Part shown: in pieces, positions 1 through 12,038 of the stretch
How positions within the stretch are numbered: position 1 is the stretch's first letter
Layout: the number at the start of each line of letters is the position of its first letter
Source: Rotaria sordida
Taxonomy: Eukaryota; Rotifera; Eurotatoria; Philodinida; Philodinidae
Reading direction: 5' to 3'
Assembly: GCA_905250125.1 (NCBI GenBank)
Contig: CAJNOL010000949.1
Location: 1-64,000 of the forward strand
DNA length: 64,000 nucleotides
Notes under the pieces: model-generated
Databases searched by the model: none
What the model was told of the DNA's origin: nothing
The model's input: only the letters and a program-made list of their open reading frames with translations
Translations under genes and position numbers: made by a program

Positions 1-13
1 TAATAGTGAAAAC

Positions 14-391
14 ATGGCAACAAATCGTTATACCTATGCAGCATCAACTTCATCAGCAATTCCACATTCAAGGATATTCAAACGAAATACGTCACTTTTA
101 CCAATTCTTCTACAATCAAGTCCTTGTATAGGACATCAAAAACGAGATATTCATCCAAAAAAACCTACACATGATTTAGAAGAAAAGCAGGAAGAAAATA
201 ATGATGATGACGATAATTATTATTATTTACTTGGTTATAAAAATTTAATTAATAATTTACCAAAACCAGTTATATCTATTCAGCCACGTTATGGACAAGA
301 TGATTATGGAATTTTATTTGAACAATTAGCTCATATTCGAGAAAGAATGCCTGATTCAAATATTTATGATGGATATACGAGAATTGTTTAA
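14..391 (+). CDS. Unknown protein, probably the last exon of a gene that begins before the window
   Basis: An open frame runs from the window edge to a stop at 389-391. An ATG lies at 14, but the frame stays open upstream of it and a TAATAG acceptor-like sequence ends at base 6, so this may be a terminal exon rather than a whole gene. From the ATG it encodes 125 residues: a basic N-terminal part, an acidic run of Asp/Asn/Glu near residues 55-68, and a more ordered C-terminal part (SIQPRYGQDDYGILFEQL, ending in IYDGYTRIV) that looks conserved. I do not recognise the family. There is no membrane segment or signal peptide. T-rich sequence follows the stop. Coding looks likely from codon pattern; the start is uncertain. 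Confidence 0.45.
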   Translation: MATNRYTYAASTSSAIPHSRIFKRNTSLLPILLQSSPCIGHQKRDIHPKKPTHDLEEKQEENNDDDDNYYYLLGYKNLINNLPKPVISIQPRYGQDDYGILFEQLAHIRERMPDSNIYDGYTRIV

Positions 392-2462
392 TTATTTTAT
401 TTTTTTTTTTACTTAAAATCTTTTCATGTTTATTCACATGAGAAAAGACATTCGATTTCTCTTTACTTTTTGATTAACAATAAAGAAATGAATTGAATTT
501 TATTTTTTTCTGAAAATCATGTTAAATTTTGACATAGAATTTCAATAATTTGTTGCTGTCAAGAATTCAGTTTTCATCAATTTCTTTTCAAAAGTGAACA
601 TTTTCTTCGTTTTATAATTATCTAAAGTTTTTGATTTAAGACTTAAGATACTTTCCCTTCCCTCGAACTTTGTCATAGATTCAAAGTTTTCGGATGCTCT
701 CTTCTTCGATATATTGGGATCATAATAGCAAAAGACACCTTCAATATTCGTCTCCATTTCTCAAAGATGCTAGGTTAGATCGAGTTGAAAAGTATTTTAT
801 AGACATTAGATACTGTTTGAGGTGAGTATCTTTTTGTCCTTCGAATAAAAAAATCAAAATATCGAAGGTGTCGTAATAAAAGAAAAAGTGTTATTTTTTT
901 AATACAGCTTTTTTTGTAAGAGCTACCAAAAATCAGTCGAACAAAAATACCCATTTCAAAGAGTTTATAACATATGTGAACAAAGTTTCAGCTCAATCGG
1001 ACGTACAAGATCGTAGAAACGAAGAGATTTCTGCACTTTTTCCATGAAAAGTCGGTTTGAGAAAAGCGCGAAACAATGTACAGCTCTCGCTATTTCCGTT
1101 ACGTAAATTTAATTTTCTCGTGATTTGTATCACGCTTAAAGACAAGTTTTGGATTCTAAAATTTTTGATCTTGTGCCTATAAATCAATAAAATGATTATA
1201 TCTTATATTTGTCTGTAAAAAAAAATTTAAGATAAATTTTCGATGAACAATCAAATGCTAATTTAATAATAATTATCTACTAATGATATATCATTTGTTA
1301 ATATAATAGCATTCTTTAACATCTCATTCAGTTACTACACCTCAATATCAATCCAATAAGAAAATAACGTTTCAATCGAGTATCACCAATAGGCAAATAA
1401 CAATGCTTATCGAATTTAATTCAGTCATGTATTATAACAAATATAAGCTTTTATGTGTTTATGTATTGTCTTTATCTTTGAAGCAATCAATGAAGAAAAT
1501 ATTCGGATAAATCTTACACATGGATAATCGACTCTATTATAGTTGCGAACGAGCGTGTCAATTAAAAGAAACTGCAATTTTCTGCTTTATCTTTATGCGA
1601 AAATGTAACTTTCATTTTCAAAATATCTGCGTAGTTATTCGCAATGAATTTCTCATAACATTTGGTTGAAAAAGGAGTGAAAAGCGATTTATTTTTCGTA
1701 TCGATAGTAATTGTCGGTTAACAATTCATAAGTATTTCGAAAGCTTTTTACAAGTATTCTAGAATGTTATTTTGTATTGAGCGATGTCGACTAGAATAAG
1801 TTTTCATCAAATTATTTTAGTTTATAATCAGTTGGCCTGAAACAGAATGAACAAAAGTCCATAGATATTATCATGTATATAAGATAGAAAACAATTTTTG
1901 ACTAACATCAAAAATTTTTTATCCAAGCGTATGTTCAAGTGAGTCCAAACGACTTGTTGTTTCAGTCGAAAACGATAAATAAAAATGTCCAAAATGTTCT
2001 GATCCGTTTCTATTTACGTTCTTTTCAATAGTGTCAAAACCTAAAATAAGGATAAATTGTACAGTACACACAGAGACGAGTGTGAGTGGCTGTTCTTCAA
2101 AACGAGCGCTCCGTACTTCCATACCGCTACCCAGATACACAGGGTTCGTTATGTGGATCATTTTTTTTAATTGTTCAGTGATTGATCGGAGAAATGATAA
2201 AACGATTTATATGATTTAATTAATGTTATCATAAACAGTAATGTGTTCATAAAATTGAAGTAGAAAGATTACATAGCAAAATTTTCATTTCGAAAATTAT
2301 TTATATTTGTAATTAAAAAAAATAACTAAAGAATGATTTAATTTTGATATTCACGAATGCAAGCATACAATTATTTCATACAAGTACGTTACTCTTAACA
2401 ATTATACTCAAAAAAGATTTTTTTTTTTAATTTTAAATATATTCATAAAATAAAATTTCTCA
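392..2462. other. Intergenic, no gene seen
   Basis: About 2 kb of AT-rich sequence. Short open frames at 542-757 (-), 993-1187 (-) and 1919-2219 (both strands) show no splice context or recognisable motif. The segment near 2030-2160 is less AT-rich than its surroundings but gives no identifiable protein. A partial inverted match (ACACCTTC near 735 against GAAGGTGT near 864) hints at an old small transposon, but I cannot draw its ends. Confidence 0.5.
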
Positions 2463-5400
2463 TCAATGTTTTTCAATAAAATTCACAAGATATAACGGAA
2501 GTCGATAGTTTTGAAATATTATTTTTCTTTGTCGAATAAATCGAGCACATAAACATTTCAATTGACTAACACCAATTTTCTCTCGAAGATGTTCTTTAAC
2601 ATGTATATTCGATGCTACTTCAAGAGGTGTTTGACCTTGATTATTAACACAATCTGGATGTGCTCCAGCAATATCACAAAGAAGATTAATAATAAACAAT
2701 ACATTTTCAATATCATGTTTACGTTGAGCAATTAAATGTAATGGAGTATTTCTTTCTGAATCAATTGCATCAACATTAGCACCACATTTAAGCAACAGAC
2801 CAATTGTTTTATGACATGGATATCTAGATTTAAACGAAAAAACAAAACTATTATCCATTTCAAAATAGAAGGCGAGTGATTGTGAGTCGAATAAATCGTG
2901 AACAAAAGTAGCTATGGAGCTGCGATTTTCACCATTAAAAAGCGGACACCAGGGCATGTAAATCTATGAAAAAATTTCATTGGTCAGTAGTGGACCAATA
3001 GGATGAATTCCGTTAGACATTTTCAAGGTAGCTTTTGGAATGCTTTTTTCGTTGGATTTTGGACTTCAATTAAGCAATTCGATAGAAAAATTGTCTTCTT
3101 TCGATCTATACAAGGCCGAACTCGATAGTTTGCTCCGTTTGGTAGCTATGAGCATTTTCCTGAGACCCCGGAAATCGGTTAGGTGACGCGGATCACCCTT
3201 AAAAGCATTAGATATTAGGTAATCGACCACGCTGAATTCAATGGTAATATATGTTTTCTATTTCAAAGTAATCTAAGATCATTACAAAAGCGTTTTCGTA
3301 AATCAAGTTTTTGTTGCTATTTGGCTTAAAGAACACGTATATTGAAAATCCTGATACAGTGATGTCAGAGTACTTTGAAATAAAAAAGAAACCTCACCAT
3401 TCAATTGAGCGTGATCTATTATCTATAATCTAGTGCTTTTAAGGGTGATTCTGCGTCACCTGACCGATTTCGGAGGTCTCAGGAAAATGCTTATAGTCAC
3501 CAAACGAAGTAAGTTATCGATTTCGACCTTGTGTAAATCGAAAGAGAACAATTTTTTCTATGGAATGGTTTAATTGAAGTTTAAAATCCAACGAAAAAAG
3601 TGTTTCAAAAGCTATCTTGAAAATATCCAGTGGACATTCGTCCTATTGGTCCATTACTGACCAATGAAATTTTTTCATAAATTTACATGCCTCGGTGTCC
3701 GCTTTTTAATGGTGAAAACCACAGTTCCATAGCTACTTTCATTCCTGATTTATTTGACTCGCAATCATTCGTCTTCTTTTTTGAAACAGATAGTAATCTT
3801 GTTGAGAAATTGAAAAAATAAAAATACAACATACTTGCATAGTGCCATAATATGATTATCATTTACACATGGTAAACCTGTCATCATACTTAAATGAAGT
3901 AGAGTCCAATATTGTGAATTTTCAATAGTTGTATAACAAGTTCGAACAAACATTACTAATATTCGATAAATATCCATCATTGAAGGCAAAATTTTTTGTT
4001 TATCAGATATCTATAATCAAATATACATAAGATTTTACAATCATAGAAAATTTTGAAATTTTAATAAGAAGTAACATACCTGACTAATAATTGTAATAAG
4101 ATAGAAAAGTGTCAATAGATTATGATCATTATTACGACTATTTGAAAGTTCATCATTAAGTGCTTTTAGAATTTCTAATATAGCTTTTTCAGATATAATA
4201 TCTACATGATTTATTATCATTTCAGCAAACATATGAACAAAACTTCGTAAATGCCATTTATCAAAATTAATTTTATGTTGTCGTCGTAAATCAAGTTCAT
4301 ATAACCACAATCGTAATGATGTATCATATTGATGTGTATCAGCTAATAAAGCACCATAAAATCTTATAGCATGACGATAACGTTTATTTTTTTGACCTAA
4401 TATTCTTTCTTGTATAAGTAATGATTCAATATGTAATCGATTATGTGATTGAGATAAAATTTGATTAAATTCTTCTAATGTTTGACATTCTTGAAAATAA
4501 TTATATGCTTCAATAGATTGAATAGATGAAAATATTTTTGGAAGATTTTTTTCTATTCTCCATTTATATGCTATTTTTATATGTTCAATAGCTTTATTAA
4601 GATTATAATTTTTTGATTCAATATTTGCATATGATGCTCCAAGTATTTCTCTTGCTTCAATCCATTCTAAATCTGATAAATAATAATTTTCAAAAGCATC
4701 AACTAAATCTTCTCTTGCATCTAATGCAGCCCATAAAAGTGGACTTGTTATATTATGAGAGATATTTTTTGCTCCACGTTTTAATAATAATTCAACAACA
4801 TCAAATGAACCACCATCAATACCATAATGTAATGGTGTTCGACCATCTTGATCATATTCATTTGGATCACAATATAATTCATCAAGAAAATATTTTACCA
4901 TATGTGTATGTTCACGATAAGCACTTAACATTAAATTTGTATAATTTCCATCACGTACAAGTCGTATATCAGCACCATGTGAAATTAAATAACGTGCAAT
5001 ATCAAGACGACCAATATAAGATGCAGCACGAAGTGGTGAACTACGTGTAACAGATAAATGATTTATATTTGCATTACCTTCTTCAACTAATAATTTTACA
5101 ATACCAAAATGACCAACAGCAACAGCAACCCATAATGGTGATACACCATACATTATATCATGAACAAAATCAAGTTTAACATCACCAACTGCATTTATAT
5201 CAGGTTTAAAACGATGTAATAACATACGTACTATATTTTCATGTTTATAAAAACATGCAGCAATTAATAATGTCCATCGTGATCGTCCATATTCATATTG
5301 TTGATTTATATTTGCAATAGGATATTGATTTAGATAAGTTTCAAGCGACAAAACACGACCTTGACGAGTAGCTCGATGTATAAGTTCATCTTTTTCCACT

Positions 5401-5537
5401 TGTGAATAATCAAATAACATTCTACCATAGAAATTGTCACCACAAGCATGCATGTCTATAATCTTACCTTCGTTGAAAATTTCAGTTGGATGTTGTGCAA
5501 ACACATCCACATGATTCTTCGAAACAGAACAGAACAA
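2463..5537 (-). CDS. FEM1: FEM1 family ankyrin-repeat substrate receptor of CUL2 ubiquitin ligase
   Basis: Three exons on the minus strand: 5537-4080, 4010-3835 and 2823-2463, joined by GT..AG introns with matching phase, give about 664 residues (family usually 617-670). The N-terminal half holds a run of ankyrin repeats (TPLHYGIDGG, SPLRAASYIGRLDIARYL, SPLWVAVAVGHFGIVKLL). A helical middle follows (EILGASYANIESKNYNL, HIESLLIQERILG), typical of FEM1, and then two more ankyrin repeats (LLLKCGANVDAID, NTPLHLIAQ). The end carries LKCLCARFI, which matches the elongin BC-box/VHL-box of FEM1, so binding to elongin B/C and CUL2 is likely preserved. FEM1 proteins recognise C-terminal degrons and mark proteins for degradation. 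The last intron is about 1 kb because it contains a foldback element. The upstream start is uncertain: residues 1-35 do not resemble FEM1, and an internal ATG at the MHACG segment is an alternative. Confidence 0.93.
2858..3785. mobile_element. Foldback (long inverted repeat) element inside the last FEM1 intron
   Basis: The two ends, roughly 2858-3240 and 3385-3785, are inverted copies over about 380-400 bp with many small mismatches. Examples are ATTAAAAAGCGGACACC near 2931 against GGTGTCCGCTTTTTAAT near 3694, and TTTTCCTGAGACC near 3150 against GGTCTCAGGAAAA near 3474. The central loop is about 140 bp. No transposase frame is present, so this is a non-autonomous foldback or MITE-like element. 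The arms differ enough to be old. The whole element lies between the splice sites 3834 and 2824, so it is removed with the intron. No clear target duplication could be read at its edges. Confidence 0.85.
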
Positions 5538-5666
5538 AACAAAAACAGAATAAAAAATAATAATACACGATGAAGGTAGCTGTAGACAAACTACAATAAA
5601 GTTTTAACAATTATATAGCCTATGGATTCGATTATAAATAAATATTCCTTTCGATTTTAAAATATA

Positions 5667-6486
5667 GGGTATTGCAAAAGTCACCTACCCAAAAAAATAT
5701 TAAATATCTCAGCGATTTCTTAACGAAATTCAATAACTTTTTTTTTTGTTTGAAAGAGAAATGCTCCAAGTTTAGTTTTCATTTCAGATTTAATTTGGAG
5801 ACTAAAATCCAAATCGATATCTTAATGAAAAAATTTGAATCTCCAATAATGATGATTCGTGAATTTACGACGATAGGAAGCAGCAGAAATTCCGAAATGT
5901 CATAGTATTACATCTATCTATCAAAGGTTTCTTGAAACTTGTTCAGTTGAAGACCACATCCGTTCCGGAAGACCATCAACAATTAGAGAAGGTATAATAA
6001 ATGAAGTTGAAGAAACTTTGAACAGGGAGCCACAAATCAGTGTAAGAAAAATTGTCGTATTTGGGCTACAGCCAATCCACTTATTACCATTGAGGTTGTA
6101 ATGAACTCGCCCAAGATCAATTTATGGTGTGCAATGTCAAGCAAACAAATAATTGGTCCTTATTTTTTTGAAGAAGACACAATTGATCATCAAAACTATT
6201 TGGATCTGTTAAAAAAATATTTTCATCCAATTTTACAAAAGGAAAGACTTCATAAAAAATATCATTTTTCAGCAAGACGATGCTCCAGCACATTTTTCAA
6301 AAGAAGTTCGTACATGGTTAAATGAGAATTTTAATGATAGATCGATTGGTAGAGGTGGACCAATTTCTTAGACGCTGAAATCTCCAGATCTTACTCCACT
6401 TGATTTTTATCTGTGGGATTATGTCCAATCAAACTTGTACAAAACTAAGGTTGAAGATATTCGTGAATTGAAGAACAGAATCGATT
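5667..6486 (+). mobile_element. Decayed mariner/Tc1-superfamily transposon with broken transposase
   Basis: Fragments of a transposase can be read in shifting frames. About 5925-6060 gives FLETCSVEDHIRSGRPST and REPQISVRKIV, matching the helix-turn-helix region. About 6100-6260 gives NLWCAMSSKQIIGPYFFE-like text. About 6275-6480 gives QDDAPAHFSKEVRTWLNENF and SPDLTPLDFYLWDYVQ, the second and third parts of the DDE/D catalytic core. Frameshifts and a TAG at 6369-6371, where a Trp codon is expected, show it is dead. A GGGTATTGCAAAAGTCACC sequence just after a TA at 5665-5666 looks like the 5' terminal repeat. The matching 3' repeat is missing, so the right end is probably truncated. It lies between FEM1 and a MULE remnant. 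Confidence 0.8.
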
Positions 6487-6747
6487 TTTTTAAATTTTAC
6501 AATTTCTTTTTAATTTTGTCTAAATTTTAACTTTGCCGTAGAGAATAACATAACATGACTATAGACAATATGATCTTGAATTGTAATCAACCAATGTCAA
6601 GGCAGTCGTTGTAACATAAAAAAGCAGAAGTATGAAACAAATATATAGAAAAGATCATAAGATAAAGAGCACAAACTGTCGTTCAAAGTCGTTGATGTAA
6701 TAATGTTACAAATGAAAAAATATAATTGAATGTAGGAACGATTGATT

Positions 6748-7406
6748 GGGGAGAGCCCCGACTGGGACCATACTCGTCCCTGATGAATTCGTCCCATTAA
6801 GATCTTTAGGGAAAATGTCAATTCCGAATTCGTCCCTTATTAATTTCTCTTTAACTAATAATAATTAACAAGAAAACATCGCTTTTATCGTACTATGAAT
6901 TTATATAAAGAATGTCTATTCTAAAATTATTGAACGTTTACCACCTACAAATAATCACGTTGAAACATTCAATAAAAGAATCAATTCAATTTTTCCTGTA
7001 CATCCTCATATTTTTAATTTTGTATAATATTTACGTCAAGAACACCAGTTTCAACACCACTGTGCTGAAGAATAATATTTTAATGCATGTACACGAAAAA
7101 AAGTTAGTGAAAATATTGATTCAATGCTCTTATTCAACCTCTAACAAAATAATGATGGTAACTTATCTTCTATGCAGCCTGCAATGAATGTGAACAATGT
7201 GTGAAAATGAACTTTGCTAAGTAATTTCCTTTCATGTCTCTCTTTTTTTGTGATATTTTTCGTATCTCTTTTCATAAATTATTCTGTCAGATAGTTTAAT
7301 TAATAAATCATTTTATTATATCTTTTTGTAACGTAATTAAGGATGAATTCGGAAAAGTGGGACGAATTTTTACCAATTAAGCACGGTCTCAGTCGGGAGT
7401 AACCCC
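6748..7406 (+). mobile_element. Internally deleted MULE-like element with end-of-transposase fragment
   Basis: The ends are short inverted repeats: GGGG-N5-CCCGACTG at 6748 and its reverse complement ending at 7406, followed by matching blocks (GAATTCGTCCC and reverse copies). Between them, about 6926-7100, a broken frame reads ERLPPTNNHVETFNKRINS, then a segment like FPVHPHIFNFV, then YLRQEHQFQHHCAEE after a stop. That order matches the C-terminal end of MULE-type transposases. The rest of the transposase is absent. The flanks (AACGATTGATT and TACGAATAAATT) are similar but not an exact target duplication. Confidence 0.65.
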
Positions 7407-8447
7407 TACGAATAAATTCGGAATAATGCTCATTAAATAAGGAACAAATGGCGTCATTCATTGCCATTATGAACTATATAAATATGCATTATTATTTTCA
7501 ATGACGAGAGAATATGTATCCGTTTGGATGAGAGAGCAATAACGAAGTAAAGAATAGTAAAAAGATATATGTCAATTGTATAAAAATCGTAAAAAAAATT
7601 CACCTCAAAAATGTTGAAAATATTTCGAGTGTCTTTTATTGATGTTTGTCAGTTACTAGATTGTTTGTCACTCGTCGTAGTCAGACAAAAAACATGAAGA
7701 TGCACATAAAGAAGTGTAGGTTTTTCTTGTTAACTTCGTTGTTCATCGGGAGAAATCCGAGAAATTTTGAAAGGAGGTACCGCTTTGCAGGATGAAGTGG
7801 GAGATGCAATTCATGCACGAAGTTTTGAAGCGAAATCGCTAAAATTTAACATTAAACTAGCTTTAAAGGAGATGCTGTAGCATTTGCTTCATTCTCTATG
7901 GATTTGTCTTTTGTTCCTGACGTCAGATTGATCGTTTGTTATTATTACAAAGAAAGCTCCTTTGATATTGATTCAGTCTATGATCAATATTCATTAAGAA
8001 ATGTTAACGTTTTAGCCTATTCATTGGCACTGACAAAAAAGTCCTTTAATATTGCTGATAATCAATTCTATTAATTGAAATATTTTGAAATGATCCTCAC
8101 TATGTAGCATTCTTTTGTAGTTGTTGTCATATTTCATCAGACCAATAGTGATTTCAATAGAGTGACATACTTGAAATTTTTTATTTACCTTTTTTTGTAT
8201 TGGTTATATTGCAAACTGTGTTTTTTTTCATTTGAAGCGACAGGTAGAGCAATGTTACAAACGGTTTTTACATTTATCACGAACGATTTATTACATTAAT
8301 TTCATTTTTCTTAATTGAATACCTGATGATATTCATAATGATAATAGTTCTACGAGAGATGATCATTTAAAATTAAAAATAATTTAAATTCTGTTTCATA
8401 TATATTCTGATTAGAACATGATTGTGAAAGCAAAAAAACAATATATA
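7407..8447. other. Intergenic, one orphan exon-like frame
   Basis: No complete gene. A plus-strand frame at about 7736-7879 has balanced, protein-like composition (segment SGEIREILKGGTALQDEVGD, ending KLALKEML) and is bounded by stops. It may be a leftover exon of a decayed gene, but I do not recognise it. The rest is AT-rich. The 3' flank of the reductase gene begins near 8447. Confidence 0.35.
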
Positions 8448-11400
8448 TTACCGAACTATATGATGAAGTATAAAATTCAACCATTTACATACATAATCTT
8501 TATCTAAAGATGGAAAATTCAACGAAGAAACAGCACTTTTAAAATGTTTAGCAGAAAATATACATCCTTTGTTAAAAGTATTTTCTAATAAGAATTCTTC
8601 TACAAATTCAAAAGGACCATTTTGATCAGTAATTGTCTTCAATTTGATTCCCCATTCTTTATCAGAGACTTTGTTTAATTCAATACCACAGTGACATATA
8701 CCATTAATTATATCTTTAAATGGCAGTTGACTATCAGGATTTAGAACATGATAGATGTTTCCATATACATGAGATTGAATACTACTCAAATAGACAATAC
8801 TTTTAGCAGTAAAATTGACTGGTAAGCAATTAAAATAAGTATTAACTTCTGTTTCACGATAACAACCCATCTTTATTATTGCGGCAAGAAATAAAGTATG
8901 AATATCCTTTCTATTACATGCACCTGTCTCAGTATCGGCACATATAGATCCAAGACGATAGATAACCACTGGAAGGCCTAATTGATTTGCCTTAGTAATT
9001 AGTTTTTCAGCTACCCATTTACTTTGTGCATAACCACTAACTAAACCATCTGGAGGAACCTTGTCAATTGATAATTCTTGATTGAATTCCGATGATAAAA
9101 CACTTACCGTTGAGATGTATTGTACAGGTATACAAGTTGAAGTATGTGTTGCCAAACGAATAATCTCTCGAGTACCACATACATTTGGACCATAGAGCTT
9201 ACTGTAAGGAAATACAAAATTAACTATAGCACCACAATGAAAGATAATATCAATTTGATTAGCTAACAATTCATATATTTCATTACTTAATCCAAAATGA
9301 ATTTTTGCTAAATCACCTTGTAATGGAATAATGCGTTCTTGATAGTCTTCTTTCCATATCTGATAGAAGAACATATTTTCTCGAATACGATCCAAAGGAT
9401 TCACTAAAGATTTGCATCGTACAAGACAAATAAATTTACAATTTGAAGGATAAATTGTTAATAATTCAGCCAGTAGAAATGCACCTACAAATCCTGTAGT
9501 TCCAGTAATGAAAATCATTGACGGAGATTGACCTATATTTTTAGGTTTACCTACAGTTATGTTTATATCTAATTGAGAATCATTCAATAGTTGTGGTACA
9601 AGAGAATTTGTCATCGAAGAAATTTGAGAAGGATTTTTGATAAGATTTATTAATCTTTGAAGAGTCATGGTATGTTCAAAAAGTACATTTACTGGTATAG
9701 GTATTCCCAAATTATTTTCAATCATACGAGATAATCGTATGGCTGTCAATGAATTATTACCATTAGCAAACAAGAAATGTTCATTATCATTGTTTGGTAT
9801 CGATTGTTCTGTTGCTATTTCAATAATAGTTTTTAGTCGTTGATCAATAGTATTAATTGGTTTTAGTCTATTTGCATAATGTGCAGCTAACTTATGACGA
9901 CAAGGTTTGAACGAAGAAGTAAGAAGACCATTTTCTGGTGTGAATGGTTCAAAATCAATAATTAATCGTGATGGAATTTCATGCATTCGAAGTGATTCAT
10001 TTTTGGCTATCGAACGAAGATCTTCTAGAATTGCATTATACAATTGTGGATCTGGATTATTTATATCGAAATTTATTAAATTATGCTCAATGACAAATGC
10101 TTGTACATATACTCTGTTAGGTACAATCACTGCAACAACACAATCTGATAAAAGATCACCATGAATATAGATTTGTTCGACGAATGAACTTCGAATATAA
10201 ATATTTTGTAGATATTCAGGTGATACAAATTGTCCTTGTGAAAGTTTAAAGAAACTCTTTTTACGATCGATAACATGCAACTCATGTCGGCCATTCGAAT
10301 CTATACGCAATTCAACAATGTCACCAGTACGAAAGAATCCATCATCGGTGATAGCTACTCGAGTTTCTTCGGAATTATTAATATATCCAGAAAACATTTT
10401 TGTAGTTTTTGTTAAAATTTCTCCTCGTGGAAAAGGTTTATCATCGATTGTATAACCCATTTCTGGAACAGATTCAAGACGATATTTAATTGTATCTTCT
10501 AAAATATTGTTATAAGCTACACTTCCACACTCCGTAATTCCATATGATTCATTAATTCGACAACCGGAAAAACATCGTTTCATAAAGTTCAACACATTTG
10601 GACTGACTTTAGCACTACCGACTGTAAGTATTTTACATCTATTAGGAATTAGTTTTGAAAATTGTTTCAATAGACGTAGCTCTTCTGCTGATGAATGATG
10701 AGCATTGATCAAAGAAAGAGCTGTCTTGAATTCAGTATAGATTTTATTCCAAATACTTGGTGGAGCAGAAAATTGTGTTGGTCTAACTAGAGCTAATTCT
10801 TCCATTAGACGACTAACATCTCCTGTTGAGAATCCGGTACGTCCTCCAGCAAGAAAAGTTCCAGTAACTATAAAGCGATCAGCTGCCCATGCTAATGGTC
10901 GATAGGAGAATATAATTTGTTCAACTAAACATGTTGTAAACCAATTTGGAAATGTTGCTCGATAAGTTTCTTCAGAAATTATAGCACCTTTAGGAAAGCC
11001 TGAACTTCCACTTGTATATATAATCGTAAGGCAATCATTAGGTTTTATAGTAACATGATCGTATTTTTTAATAGAACCATATTTTTCAATATCACCCATA
11101 TAATGAAGAGACAGATTATGTTCATGTATTTCAGCTAGAATGATTTCAATAGTATCACATAAATGAAATTAATAAACATTTATGATCAACAATAAAGAAC
11201 TTAACAAGTAAAATTTTCTAGATAAATATTTTTGAAAAAAATTTTTCTCTTAACTTTAACTGAATAATACAAAATATAGTCAAATAAGTCTTTAGACTAT
11301 AATTGAATTATACTAAACGTCAACAAAGACGAAGGTTTCGAAATAAAAATCATACTCTCAATGTATTAAGATCTAGCACTTACCTAACATTGTATCAGAA

Positions 11401-12038
11401 ATAGAATCCATACATACGACATGACGAAGTGATAGACATTCTGCACTCAATCGAATAAATCTAGATAGCATTTGTTTATCACAAACTACTACAGACGCTT
11501 TAGTATTATTAATAATATAAGCAATTTCATGATCATTAAACAAACAATAAATTGGAACAGTGATAATATTCTGAAGTATGCATGCAAAATCAGTAATTAT
11601 CCATTCAGGTCGATTTGCTGCACAAATACTAAGATAACCACGTGGTTCAATTAAACGTCGTAGGCCATGACCAAAATTTTTTGTTCGATCACCTACAGTT
11701 TTATATGTCATCCATGAATATGAATTCGTATATATTGAAGGATTTGTTTTATCAAAATTTCTAATACCCATACAATAACGATTACTATAAATATAAAATG
11801 CTCTTTGAATACCATTTATCATATTCATTGGTCTCCATTCGCTATTCTTTGCCGGTCCATATGCCAATTCACTTGTCATTTGATGAGGATGCGATGGACG
11901 TATCGTCATTGCACATGTTTCACAGTAATTATAATCATCACAGACAGTACAATTAAAACGAAGTTCACCATCAAAAATGATTCTATTACAGCCATCGCAA
12001 TTCCAATAACTCGGTCGTTCAATTTTATCAGTACTCAT
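8448..12038 (-). CDS. ZZ finger - adenylation - carrier - thioester reductase fusion (carboxylic acid reductase type)
   Basis: Two exons, 12038-11384 and 11134-8448, join in frame across a 249-nt intron to give about 1113 residues. Residues 14-54 form a ZZ zinc finger (Cys 14, 17, 30, 33, 39, 42; His 50, 52). An AMP-binding adenylation domain follows, with TIIYTSGSSGFPKG at 255-268, DGFFRTGDIVEL, and KLSQGQFVSPE, a pattern typical of carboxylic acid reductases. A carrier domain has GNNSLTA with Ser680 as the expected phosphopantetheine site. A C-terminal reductase domain has the NAD(P) motif GTTGFVGA near 760 and a Tyr-x3-Lys pair (YAQSK) near 920. The expected reaction is ATP-dependent loading of a carboxylic acid and NADPH release as an aldehyde. 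All key residues I can see are present, so it is probably active. A phosphopantetheinyl transferase would be required. The substrate cannot be read from sequence. Confidence 0.93.

Noticed and set aside
4613..5050. Plus-strand 145-codon open frame
   Set aside because: It is antisense to the FEM1 ankyrin exon and His/Leu/Gln-rich, the usual shadow of an AT-rich coding strand.
5459..5480. Donor-like and acceptor-like pair near the FEM1 start suggesting a first intron
   Set aside because: The two sites are only about 12 nt apart, too short for an intron.
9907..10164. Plus-strand frame inside the reductase gene
   Set aside because: Antisense shadow of the adenylation domain with no motif of its own.
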